Counted from the first letter of the stretch, positions 52,452 to 62,460 are shown. The stretch is 64,000 bases of DNA from Dermanyssus gallinae (GCA_003439945.1 QVRM01005427.1:372001-436000), one strand, 5' to 3'. The notes: generated by a model from the letters alone, not told the origin. Translations and numbers: made by a program.

Positions 52452-52878
52452 CTCTTTCACCTCACTAGGATCACCACCTGGGTTTCAAAGCTCACACAGA
52501 AGTAGCCGAGACGGCGGCAGCAGCAGCACCACCAGCAGCGCCTATAGTTCAGTAGCAGCCGGACGATCTTCGAGGCGTTTCCCAGGCGGAACCCTCCCTC
52601 GAACGAATGTTCGACACCATTATCGTAATTGCCCCTTTTTACACCAGACTCGTGGCGGCCGGCTACTCTGTTCGACGGTGCATCCACCACGCAGCATATT
52701 TGATGTTCTAGTCTCAGTCACCGGTTTACTGGATCATCTAATATCGACGCGCATCTTGCATCGAATTTTTCGCCACACACATGCATATCGCTCTGCGAAA
52801 TCGAATACGTATGAATGCATGCATGCATGTATGTTTGTATGTATGTGTATGTATGTATGTATGCAGAGGGAGGCATAG
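52452..52878 (+). CDS. Orphan exon-like open frame, Ser/Arg-rich
   Basis: It follows a good acceptor (TTCTTTGCAG) and stays open for about 140 codons. It begins SFTSLGSPPGFQSSHRSS, continues with a Ser/Gly/Thr-rich stretch and FPGGTLPRTNVRHHYRNC, and ends in translated ATGT microsatellite. The first 90 codons have exon-like GC content. No partner exons or family were recognised. It could be the last exon of an unseen plus-strand gene between BRWD and SLC25A51. Confidence 0.25.
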
Positions 52879-53975
52879 AGGCATACTTATCGGGCGGCCA
52901 CTAAACGACGGCAACAGTTAGGTGGTCACCAAGTATTTCGTTTGGCCATCTCACTCTGTCCTCACATCTTGTCACCTTTACAGAAATCGCGCACGCTTAA
53001 CGCATCGGAAATCCACACAGTGGGCACAAGTTTGCATCCCTACAGTCCCTGATGGCGCGCAGATTAGCTGCGATAGTTAGAATGCCGTTGCCACAAGTTT
53101 TGCTTGTTGGCTTGTCGTTGTTTTATTATCTGGTTGGCCGTGATCGTGGACGTAATGCTGGAGGCGGTGGTGCTGCTGCTGCTGTTTAAGTGGGAGGTTG
53201 GATGGTGTATAAATGACTGGTTGCCGCACCTCTCATCTTTTGTTGTGGTTGTTGTTGTGTCGCGATTTACTTATGTGTTTATTTAGCTAATCCTGCGTTT
53301 CCTTGCTTTTGTTGCTACAACATATTTGTGTATCTGTGTCTAGTAATTATTAAAAGTATTATTATTATGACTATTACTGCTACTACTACTACTACTGTCG
53401 TAAGATGCTTGTGGTTTGATATATGTTATCGCTGGTTGTTATTGTTTGTACGTGGTTCATTGTTTCTGTTAATATTAGTCGCGCTCTCCCAGTCATGGCA
53501 TTGTTTGAAAAGGCACAGGCGGCAGCGACGGCGAGCCTTGTCGAATTGTCGATGCCAATGTCGAAGCGAATTGCAGTAGTAACAACGACACCATGAGTGT
53601 AGACAAATCGTCTATTGCTCGTTGTTCTGGACGCGTAGCCCGCGTCTCTAGCAAGCTTCAAGTGTCATGCTGCCAGCTGACAATTGCACATGGCCCACAC
53701 TCTTTCTTGAGTCTCGTTGAAAATAAGCTTTCCTGAGGTGATCAATGGGTCAATCATCTTTGGCAATCCGATGTTTCCGCAAGGTGGTGTCCACAGTCAC
53801 AAAGGCTCCTGTAAAATGCCAATCGTGTCGCACAACTATGTAGGAGAAAAAAAACAGGATAGCTACTGCTTTGTAAATTACACTCTCACTCTTAAACAAG
53901 ACGTTTTAGCCCCCTCCATCCATTGGGAAAACTAACTTTCTTATATATAATTACATACGGTTATGGAATCCCCTG

Positions 53976-54016
<41 letters not shown>

Positions 54017-54624
54017 GTATGCCTCAAAATTACACGCCCAATGATAGGCGATAAAAATTTAAGTGGGCATACCTACTAACTATACCTTAACTGAATAGAT
54101 AGCTACTAGAGCAGTAGATCTAATACCTAACAAGTAGCACGCTTAAAAAAACTAGCTTGCATTGACTCTATAGAGGATTGCCTACATACAACCACGACAA
54201 ACGCATATAGCGGTGTTATATTAAATACACAGATAAAGACTCCGCGTTCACGAATTTCACTATATACACGGGATAAAGCTAATATTTCCCATTATTTGCA
54301 GGTTAGATTGATTAACGAGGGCTATAAAACGCTCAACTACAGTTATATAGCTGCCGAAATTTTTGAATTGAAGCTCAAATATAGCTGCCGAAATTATTGA
54401 ATCCATTGCATATTTTTGTTAGACAAAAGGCCACGTGAATCTGTTTCTTTTTGACCAAAGGGCATCACTTTAAGCGCTCGTAATATGCTTAAATAAGCAT
54501 CTGGCATGACTGCGTCCTTGTGACCACAAAAATATCCAACAAGGTCGTCAAGCTTTCTTTAAAATTAGGATGTGTTATCAAACATGTGTTTTCTATAGCA
54601 CTAGTCTTGTATCCACTAAGCTGC

Positions 54625-54655
<31 letters not shown>

Positions 54656-55285
54656 CCCCAAATTAATTACATACACAACAAATGCACATAAATATGCCTA
54701 ACTAATATAAGCGTGCGTATTTAAGCGCGCAATAGCATTTGTATACACTTGCTCTGACACCACTGATTCTCAGGACTGGCACGATAAACTCTTCTATTCT
54801 TCAGTCTAAGCTCACCCACTTGTTTTCACGGTCGTAAAGTCTCTGGATGGCTTGATGGAAGTTGTCCTTTGAAATCGTCTTTAGCGTACGCGTCGCGCCC
54901 TACTGAGTGTCTGGAACCGAGTCGAGACCACGACCCACTGATGGGTATATCAATTTTGAAAACAAAAAATGGTCTGCATGTGCTAATTGAAGGGAATAAG
55001 CAGTCTAGTTGAAAACAGTTAACTTTTTGTCTCCGAAAACAGCTTCCTAATATGCACGTTGTGAACCGAAGCATTGTCGAAATACGTGACCACATGTTAC
55101 GCAATTTAGTTAAATCGAATACGGCAGGAACATAAGAAAAATCACGTAAGGAAAATATTGTCTGCTCTGCGCCGATAGCGCACAAAATGACCAGTCCTAA
55201 AACTTTGTAGACGCCTTGTGCATGCGCAGCGCATGCGACATTTGTCATGAAATAGCGATAAGTAAAATTAACGGATTCGTCTCTT

Positions 55286-56848
55286 TTACCTGTTGTACAT
55301 TTCGTACTGGTGTTTGAAGAACTCGTATGCGGCATTCGTGATGCCCCATGATAGCAAGGCTCGGGAATAATTGAGATGCACACCGTAAAACAACTTTCGA
55401 AGTCTGCGATCTCGAGCCTCAAATGCCAACCGAAGTGCAGCTCGCATCGACAAATGTGGTGTCCCGTACTCCACCTAGACAAGCAACACCATCGGCATCA
55501 GTAGAACAAGAAAGCAAATGAAAATGGCCTATCACATGATTTGACACATGGATCAGAAGATTTGTTCCAGACTTCTCATTAGTGGTGTATATATATATAT
55601 ATTCCATATATACATTCAATTCATGATAGCGCAAGGCATTAGTTATGTATTTGATTTGTTTGATCGAGTGATATATAGACTAGTCTATAATCGACTGATT
55701 AGGGATAATTACTTTGTGGTGTGTGCAATGAATATGTGTATTTTTGTAGTATTCTTCCTCGCTATATAATATACTTGGAATCCAAAGCGCAATTGTCGAA
55801 ATAAAAAACGGTGTATAGCACCCGTATATACATATGCCAAGATTCATATAAGCAGTAAACTATTGCAATAATCATTCATTACCGTATTTACCATATCTCC
55901 AGCCCCAATCTGCAAATCTTAGACAAGCTTGCTTCATAAGAAGAATATGTGATACGCTGGGATCAAACCTGCGACGCCTAACGCCAGAGTTGCCGGGCAT
56001 AGGCACCGTCACTCCATGCCGTCAAACACCAATTCATGTTTACAGCAAAAAAAATATTTATATATAAACATATAGATTTGGTCCACTCATGGCTAACAAT
56101 AATAATCCACTCCGGCATACACCTTGTCTTAATTGGAAACCATGAAAGCAAATTTAAGAGTGGCCGGTCCAGGTCTTCCAACCAACGACCTCCTGTATGC
56201 TTTACCACTGAGCCACCGTGCTCGGTATATATATATAGACGGCTACAACAACAACTAACCTGCATGCGAATTTTGATGACGTTAAGTGGGTAGAAGACGG
56301 TGGATACGAAGGCACCCACGAGTGCGCCGCTCACGAAGTCGGCCAGTAGCTGCTTGACTTCGAGTCCTTTCAGGCCGAGCTTGTCGGGGGGCTCGACGGG
56401 CAGCATCCCTCGGACGATGTCCCGCAGGCCAAAGAACATCATGGTGCTCGGTCCATTGCGCAGCAGAACGGCGCTCAGCCCACGATAGTACTCGGTGAGG
56501 CCGTGCGCTCGCATCGCGGTGAAGACGTGCGCGGTGTTCTTGAAGCGCTGCGCGTGCTCAACGTCCTGCAGCAGGCATTGAGCTCGCTCGAACGGACACA
56601 GCACGGCCTCGGTTGTGCCTGCCAGCAGGGCGGCTATCGTCAACTGGCTCGGCGAGTCCAGCTGGGGAAAGTTGGTGCCCAGCCACCGCTGGTAGCTGGC
56701 ATACGTGCCGAACATGATTGACGTCGCAATCGTCTTCTGGATGAGCGGCGGGAAACATCCCTTGTACAGCGCACTAAGACCCTCGTTCTTCAGCTGCAGG
56801 CAAGAGACCGTGGCGAAGACCACAGGGATAGCTTTCGTTAGTCAATGC

Positions 56849-56887
<39 letters not shown>

Positions 56888-57921
56888 GTTGAGCGTTTAA
56901 GATGCTCCAGCGAATCTATTATTATTATAAATATTTTTAAACGTTACAATTGTAAGGTGTGGACGTGTACTCCCTGTTGCTCCTAGCTTCTAATTATTAT
57001 TCCATGGAACCGACAATACAACCGGCGTTTCCTCGACACAACAGTAAGTAAATTTTTCGGGTGACCCTCAGCCAAGATTTAACGTCCACCGGACTGCTTT
57101 TCTCGGCACACTGCAAGCGACAGCAGTTGCCGTAAAAACTCGCCTTCGCGCCGATTGCCTCTGATATCTGTAATCCGTCTGCCCAGCTCACGTTGCCTTG
57201 CTTACCGCACCCATTGTTTCCATATATATTGGCACTACGATGGAGCCCGTCTCCAGTTCTTTGTACTCCCGTTATTCCCATTTTCTGCACGCTCGGCAAG
57301 CCATCCCGCCTGTAGTGACCTATGGCGTATATTGGAGGTAGCCACTGTGCAGAACACTGTAGCATCCCATAATAAGCATTTGCCGTTAGCCCATAGCGGG
57401 ATTGCTACGCCCTTAGGTCTTTTGTCGTCATCAGTCCTAATCTAAACTCGAGCGTGCTTGATATGCCAGCCCTGCGTAAGGCTCTTCTTATAATTGCATG
57501 ATTTCCGCGTGTCTATAAAGTCTACCATAGCATATGATGCAACAAAGAGGGTGAAGTCCATCCTCAGTTACTGTGGTACCACATGCGTTGCAACTGTAGG
57601 GGTTGCAAATTGGGGCACGTATTCGAAGAGCTGTTACCATGCGGAATGTGGTGTTGTCCACCATGGTCCAGCTGCGGGGAAAAGAGACACTTTAGAAAGC
57701 CTCCACTAAATGTGTCTCGTGCTGCCAGATGGCGCACGTGATATTATTGTTATTATTGTGTTCAGTTTCCTTAATTAATGGCGCCTATGATAGAAGCCAC
57801 GTTCCCCTTACAGCCAAAAACCTCAACTGTCTAAAAAACATGGCCTCGTGTCGATCGCTTGTAACGTCTTCTGTACGCTTTTCAATATCCCTCCGAATTG
57901 TCGCTGTACCTCTGCTGACTG

Positions 57922-57958
<37 letters not shown>

Positions 57959-58737
57959 GTTCCCACCGTTAGTGATTAATTTATATATATATATATATAT
58001 ATATAATGTCCTAATACATTTTAGGACGGTCATGGCCAATCACTGTACGGATAGGTCACAGCCGTAGATTCCGAACCGACTGGTGAACGCCCCGGGGCTA
58101 ATCAACCAGGGGTACCGGTCGGGATGTCTGCTGCCTTGGCTATATATACAGGGTCATTCAGGGAGTATTGTACTTCTTTCGAGGTTTGATAGAGCTCGGC
58201 AAGAAAATAATTTTTCCCTATGGAGGGAGGACGCGGAAACGTCTTGTTTAGGAGAGAGAGTGAAGTTTATAAAAATTGTTATTCAGCTTTTTTTCTCCTA
58301 CATAGTTGTGCGAAATCTACGTTTGCGGGAGAACCCGTCAACGCATGAAGGAACCGATTACACCGGCGTGTTCGGAGGAAAATTCTGCACAACGGAAGAC
58401 ACTTCACTAGCTCTCGTAGCTTTTTTTTATTTATATTATTCATATATCTACTTACTTGACTCACGGCGGCAGGTGTCCTGACACCATGGACCATCTGACG
58501 GAACATGATCTTGTTGATAGGGAAGGTGAAGGAAATATTAACCAAGGCAGCCATTGCTCCTGCCAGGAAGTCACCGCGTTCATCCTCGATAAGCAAACGA
58601 CACTGGGCGTCATGTTGGCTGGCCAGCATAGAGGGCGTCGTCGTTGTTGTCGTTGTTGTTGTTGTTGTTGTCGTCGTTGTCGTTGTCGCTACTGTCGATG
58701 CTGCTGCTGTTGTTGTTACTGCAGCAGCGCCCTGCAT
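55286..58737 (-). CDS. SLC25A51: Mitochondrial NAD+ carrier (SLC25A51/MCART1 family)
   Basis: A six-helix inner-membrane carrier that imports NAD+ into mitochondria. Exons on the minus strand: 58,456-58,737 (start), 56,260-56,793 and 55,286-55,474 (stop). All junctions are phase 0, giving 334 aa (the human protein is 297). The join AAVSQ|LKNEGLSALYKG matches the family segment at that point. Repeat signature motifs are FPINKIMFR (PINK 73-76), CPFERAQ (PFER 161-164) and YPLNVIKIRMQ (263-268). The atypical first motif, PxNK in place of PxDxxK, is characteristic of the MCART group. LAGTTEAVLCPFERAQ, EYYRGLSAVLLRNG and the last-helix LNYSRALLSWGITNAAYEF are near-identical in type to SLC25A51/52. 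It differs in an N-terminal poly-Thr stretch encoded by a (CAA/CGA)-type microsatellite. ATG 58,737 is the first in-frame ATG after an upstream TGA, but a start further in (before LASQHDA) is possible. Confidence 0.95.
55946..56030 (-). mobile_element. SINE family 2 copy (head) in SLC25A51 intron 2
   Basis: On the minus strand: GGCATGGAGTGACGGTGCC, ATGCCCGGCAACTCTGGCG, TTAGGCGTCGCAGGTTTGATCCCAG with a clear B box. It closely parallels the head at 17,858. Confidence 0.7.
56091..56227 (-). mobile_element. SINE family 1 copy in SLC25A51 intron 2
   Basis: A clear minus-strand copy: ACGGTGGCTCAGTGGTAAAG (A box), GGTTGGAAGACCTGGACC (B-box region), and a body with GCCACTCTTAAATT, CATGGTTTCCAATTAAGAC and GGAGTGGATTATTATTG. 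It lies 33 bases from the exon 2 donor and is in the same orientation as the host gene. It is adjacent to a family 2 SINE. Confidence 0.88.
57000..57560 (-). pseudogene. Non-LTR retroelement C-terminal domain, degenerate (copy C)
   Basis: Minus-strand frames give GLHPLCCIICYGRLYRHAE, then GVAIPLWANGKCLLWDATV, VVPIYMETMGAVSKAT, GNRREGEFLRQLLSLAVC and CRGNAGCIVGSM in order, separated by frameshifts and stops. This is the C-terminal region found after reverse transcriptase in a common invertebrate non-LTR retroelement type (pattern GLHxLSC...GR..RHxxLN...LVWDATCVDT...FVPxxFETLG...RRGN). It is closely related to copy B at 61,260. Confidence 0.75.
57770..57922 (-). pseudogene. Non-LTR retroelement C-terminal end (copy D)
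   Basis: The minus strand reads GTATIRRDIEKRTEDVTSD, RHEAMFFRQLRFLAV and so on, matching the end of copy A (AKILKDIGKRIEDVTGD, RREAMFLRQMMSLAV). It is interrupted at its upstream side by a (TA)n tract. It lies immediately 5' of copy C on the minus strand, as copy A lies 5' of copy B. Confidence 0.7.
58146..58400 (+). mobile_element. MITE-like repeat beginning next to TA (copy 1)
   Basis: It starts TACAGGGTCATTCAGGGAG directly after a TA tract. The part AAATCTACGTTTGCGGGAGA and GATTACACCGGCGTGTTCGG recurs in diverged form at 59,064-59,175 (AAATCTACGATTGCCGG, AATCACACCTGCGTGTTTGG). A related stretch on the minus strand lies near 59,275-59,355 (GAAAAAATAATTATTTT, ending GGGCGTTCCAGC next to TA). 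It lies in intron 1 of SLC25A51. The class is uncertain. Confidence 0.45.
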
Positions 58738-59034
58738 CGTGATAACCGTAATGTTTGTCGGAGATCACGTGGACAAACACGATGATGGAGAACTGCCTTT
58801 CTGGGGTGCTATCCAAGGGCACGCAGATAAGGGCCGAACAGGGCCCGTTTAACTACGCCACCGAAAAAGCATTCCGGCCCCATAGACACCACACCTGACG
58901 ATAGAGACCACAGAGACGAGAGGCGACAGAGACGAATCACAGCCAGGTCCCACAACAAATGTCAGTTTGAGCTACAAAATGTCGAAGCAGATCAAATGGA
59001 ACTATTACGTCAGTTGATACATGAATTTAATTGT

Positions 59035-59063
<29 letters not shown>

Positions 59064-59065
<2 letters not shown>

Positions 59066-59175
59066 AGGAAATTCCAGAATTAGTGCGACAAACTTCGGAG
59101 CCTAGGGACATATCTTCATCAAATCTACGATTGCCGGAGTTTCAGTCATCCTATAGAGAAACCAATCACACCTGC
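59064..59175 (+). mobile_element. MITE-like repeat, internally deleted (copy 2)
   Basis: It follows a TA tract with CAGGAAATTCCAG and then shares the distal block of the 58,146 copy. The middle region is shorter, as in a deletion derivative. Confidence 0.4.
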
Positions 59176-59382
59176 GTGTTTGGAAGAACATTCGTTGGAT
59201 TACATATAAATAAATATAGTGTAGTATTATCATAGTGTAAAAAAAGAATAATTGAAAGTGAGGGCCAAAATATAAGCATTGCCTTCAGGTTCTACTGGAA
59301 AATAATTATTTTTTCGTCCAAAACTTGTCTCGCTAATGCTGGAACGCCCTATATATATATATATGATTGACTTAATAGTCGA

Positions 59383-59445
59383 CTGACATGTATACCTAAA
59401 TGTGACCCTTTTATATCAGGGGCGCTTAGAGCAGCCGCATATATG
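59383..59445 (-). mobile_element. SINE family 2 fragment (3' part)
   Basis: Plus-strand ACATGTATACCTAAATGTG, TATATCAGGGGCGCTTAGAG and CAGCCGCATAT match the 3' third of the 5665 copy. Confidence 0.65.
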
Positions 59446-59596
59446 TTATGTACCCATTCATATAATCAATGTACCCATCAATACCTACGGAGTATTTGCA
59501 TTCGATTAATTCATTCACTAGCACACCTGCTCGACATTATGTAGTAGTTATTAGTATTACAGGGAAAGTAAATGTGTAACCTGGCACTTTATGAAT

Positions 59597-59599
<3 letters not shown>

Positions 59600-59667
<68 letters not shown>
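59600..59667. repeat. (TA)n microsatellite
   Basis: A pure TA tract of about 67 bases. Confidence 0.9.
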
Positions 59668-59670
<3 letters not shown>

Positions 59671-60913
59671 GTGTGCTTAACTTTTAAAGAACAGTATGAC
59701 ACTCAGCTAGCGCGAGCTTGATTCATTGATAACAGCATCAGAACATACTTGCGTTTGCTCAATAGGATTTGGCGAACTGTCCAAACCCCATACAATTCAA
59801 TGTCGTATTATCATGAATAATAAACGGCCAATCTTTCCGAACAGCTCACCAAGAAGAAGAAAACTACATAAATTGGACAGCTGTCATTATTCGCATTATC
59901 GTTCGTGCTATTAAATTCAGCTTTTACATTCGCAAATGATTAGCTACAATGTGGTGCAGACTGCTATTTGTAACTACCGCTGATAATTTCTGCTACAACT
60001 TGCTTAGAGAGGATTACATAGCGCCTCTACTTTGGTAATCTTATACACGACGTAAGAACACCGACACATCATTAAAGCCGATACACGTCAGGTGGCGTCT
60101 GCACAGTTTGCACCACCCACTTAAGTAAAGTGTACATTTTCCGCAAAAAAATATTCACTTGAACCAAGTAGAACCAACACTTGAAGCTAAAGTGTGCAGT
60201 GAGACTACTTTGGGATTATGAGGGCGTTACACAGCCGGGCGCAGGAGTTAGCCGCTCTAACAATAGTGCATTCTGGCAATTGTGTCAAATTGCACACAGT
60301 CGAAGCTTATACTAGTTCAGCATTGAGCTCTCGAACCTTGATAGTATTGGGCACAAGTACACTTGGGTCATTAATCGTGCAAAGGAATTTCACTTGTCCG
60401 TCTGTAGTAAAATTAAAATCGATAGACCTATCCTAAGAGAAGTACACTTTTGTATAATTAGTTGTGCGCCATTTGCTCGTCCTTGGGCTAGGTCTCGTCA
60501 TCAATAGCCGACTAGAGCAGCTTGTAGCCGTATTGTTTGATATATAAGTATATATACACGCCCATAAGGCTTGTGCGACACTTTATATGGCAACTATACG
60601 CTGATATGCAAAACAGACAGCTTCCAATGTGTCTTTGTGTGTGACCTCCGGAACTGCATCTTAGGAAAGTACTTGGGAGAACCAAATACATTTTTTTCGG
60701 ATTTTGCCCATACGGCTATTTGTTCAAGAGTCCAGAATGCATTTTTGTATTTTTTTTATTTACAACAGACAAACCTCAAGAGAGCGTCAATTGGCTAAGC
60801 GCAAAAGCCAAGTATGTCATGTTTTCTAATGCGTTAACTATAGACTCTTGATCTGTTCGAACACAAGAAATAGATCCCCGTACCCGGAAGCGAAACTGCA
60901 ACCGATTGTTCTG

Positions 60914-61237
60914 CTACGGAGCCAAAAAGTCACTCTTTCCCCCCTGAAATAATGATGAGGAGGCTCGTTCTCCAGTGCATGGCCAATCAGGGTGCGCTTC
61001 GTACTTCAACAACGAGAAGGACAGGGCATCGCAGGCGTTCGGATTTGGAACTGTAGCTTTCTTTTTGATAGTTTTGGGGCACACTTTTAGGTCGGTTTTG
61101 CAGGGCTTCATACCTCCTGAATCTCTGCTGGTTATCGAACCCAATTGCACAATTGCAATGAACTGGTTGACTTCTTCAAGATCAATAGCACTAAAGTGCA
61201 AATTGCGCCCGCGGCATTTGATGAACGCTAAATGCAT
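60914..61237 (-). CDS. Unrecognised open frame, 107 codons, doubtful
   Basis: A minus-strand open frame without low complexity, containing HFSAIDLEEVNQFIAIVQ and NPNACDALSFSLLKYE. It lies 3' of retroelement copy B, just past an ATT repeat, so it may be unrelated sequence or another mobile-element fragment. No family is recognised and no splice signals are evident. Confidence 0.15.
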   Translation of the reverse strand: MHLAFIKCRGRNLHFSAIDLEEVNQFIAIVQLGSITSRDSGGMKPCKTDLKVCPKTIKKKATVPNPNACDALSFSLLKYEAHPDWPCTGERASSSLFQGGKSDFLAP

Positions 61238-61259
61238 GTTTCTTTCCGCTTGTCGTAGT

Positions 61260-61600
61260 TTTCTTGCTGCAGATTATTATTATTATTATCTTTTCCCATC
61301 TTCTACGCGCTCGGCAACCCATCCCGCTTCTTAGTGAACTGTGGGGTATATAAGAGGGAGCCACTGTACAGGACACTGTAGCATCCCATACTAAGCATCT
61401 GCCGTTAGCCCATAGCGGGATTGTTACACCGTAGGGTATTTGTCGTCATGAAGTCCTAATCTGGGCTTGAGTGTGCTTGGTATACCAGAGCTGCGTAAGG
61501 CTCTTCTTATATTTGCATTGAATCAGCGAGTCTAGAAACTCTACCATGATTTTTGATGCAGCTAAGAGGGTGAAGCCCATCCTCAGTTATTATTATTACA
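61260..61600 (-). pseudogene. Non-LTR retroelement C-terminal domain, degenerate (copy B)
   Basis: The minus strand gives GLHPLSCIKNHGRVSRLAD, then in a shifted frame GVTIPLWANGRCLVWDATVS, CTVAPSYIPHSSLRSGMG. It stops at a TTATTA repeat near 61,290. The conserved LVWDAT core is intact, but the ORF has a stop and frameshifts. It is nearly collinear with copy C at 57,000. Confidence 0.75.
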
Positions 61601-61649
61601 ATTGTGGGGTATACATTTTATGCCAGGTTCATCCTGCTCTGGTCGCTTT

Positions 61650-62260
61650 CTGTCAATTCATGGCGTCTATGATGGAAGTCACGTTTCCTCTACAAACGGC
61701 CAAAGACATCATCTGTCTTAAAAACATGGCCTCGCGTCGATCGCCCGTAACGTCTTCTATTCGCTTTCCGATATCTTTCAGGATTTTCGCTGTACCTGAG
61801 CTGATGGGACCGAGCGTCTCTAATTTAATGGGTACAAAGTGGTAGCTTCTAGATAGCTCGAGATACTTCCTTCGTTTTTCAGAATCCGTGCGCTCTACTA
61901 CCCATCCCGATTCAACTGCGCTGCGGCGTAAATATAATAAGGCCGCCGTGCATGACACCGTTACATCCTATACAAGGCTTTTTCCGTGTGGGTCAGGCCG
62001 CAGCTCACTGCTGCCATTAAGACCATTCGGCTCGGGTGTAGATGGTATCCCTGCCCTTCTAAGAGCTCTTCTAACTATGGCGTTAAGTTCAGCGTGTCTT
62101 GTTATTCTGCCGGGACTTTTCAGATAGCTTAACGGGTGTAGACCGTCAGAGTCAACAGGTTGGCCGCATCGCAGACATGAGAAAGGCTGGCAGACGGGGG
62201 CGCTTATTCTAAGGGCTGATGCGGAAGGAGTTTGGGTCCAGCATGGTGCCAAGCGGACGG
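61650..62260 (-). pseudogene. Non-LTR retroelement C-terminal domain (copy A, one nonsense mutation)
   Basis: The best preserved copy. A single minus-strand frame runs from about 62,252 to 61,653 with one internal TAG. Segments in order: ASALRISAPVCQPFSCLRCG, VDSDGLHPLSYLKSPGR, RHAELNAIVRRALRRAGIP, GKSL(V), the stop, DVTVSCTAA, YHFVPIKLETLGPISS, DIGKRIEDVTGDRREAMFLR and RGNVTSIIDAMN followed by the natural stop. The TAG sits where relatives have Trp of LVWDAT. A Cys-x-Cys-Gly type knuckle precedes the domain. The reverse transcriptase itself is absent. The 5' side is cut at an ATT repeat. Confidence 0.8.
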
Positions 62261-62261
62261 G

Positions 62262-62308
<47 letters not shown>

Positions 62309-62313
62309 TATTA
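62262..62313. repeat. (ATT)n microsatellite
   Basis: An ATT triplet tract at the truncated 5' side of retroelement copy A, interrupted once near its end. Confidence 0.9.
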
Positions 62314-62314
62314 T

Positions 62315-62460
62315 CAGAGAGACAACGCCAAGATGATGTTGAGTGGTCGGCGATACTCGAGCAATAAAAATGATGTTATTTAATTAATATATTAGTAATT
62401 GTGATACATGTGCATAATGATAATAATAAACCCCTGTTAAAAAAAATTATTATTATTATT
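62315..62460 (+). repeat. Dispersed repeat with CCCCTGTTAAAAAAA tail
   Basis: It contains GACAACGCCAAGATGATGTT, GTGGTCGGCGATACTCGAGC, ATATTAGTAATTGTGATAC and ends CCCCTGTTAAAAAAAATTATT. The blocks match the 21,690-21,848 copy in order. An identical tail (ACCCCTGTTAAAAAAATATA) is at about 31,180-31,200. Confidence 0.7.

Larger units (their letters stand above)
48081..55285. other. Intergenic region with transposon debris
   Basis: This is the 3' untranslated region of BRWD (candidate AATAAA at 49,393-49,398), then AT-rich sequence with mariner-type fragments, a perfect hairpin and TA tracts, listed separately where supported. A small mariner-like or DDE-like hint (FDNASVHNVHIRKLF) occurs on the minus strand near 55,030-55,090. 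No complete gene was recognised, apart from one orphan exon-like frame at 52,452. Confidence 0.5.
58738..60900. other. Upstream of SLC25A51: repeats, no gene seen
   Basis: The first few hundred bases upstream of the carrier start should contain its promoter and 5' untranslated region, but no motif is clear. The rest is AT-rich with a MITE-like copy, a SINE fragment and a long TA tract. Confidence 0.5.

Noticed and set aside
54826..55482. A 218-codon minus-strand frame overlapping the last SLC25A51 exon
   Set aside because: It is an out-of-frame shadow of the carrier exon extended into AT-rich DNA; the carrier frame is clearly the real one.
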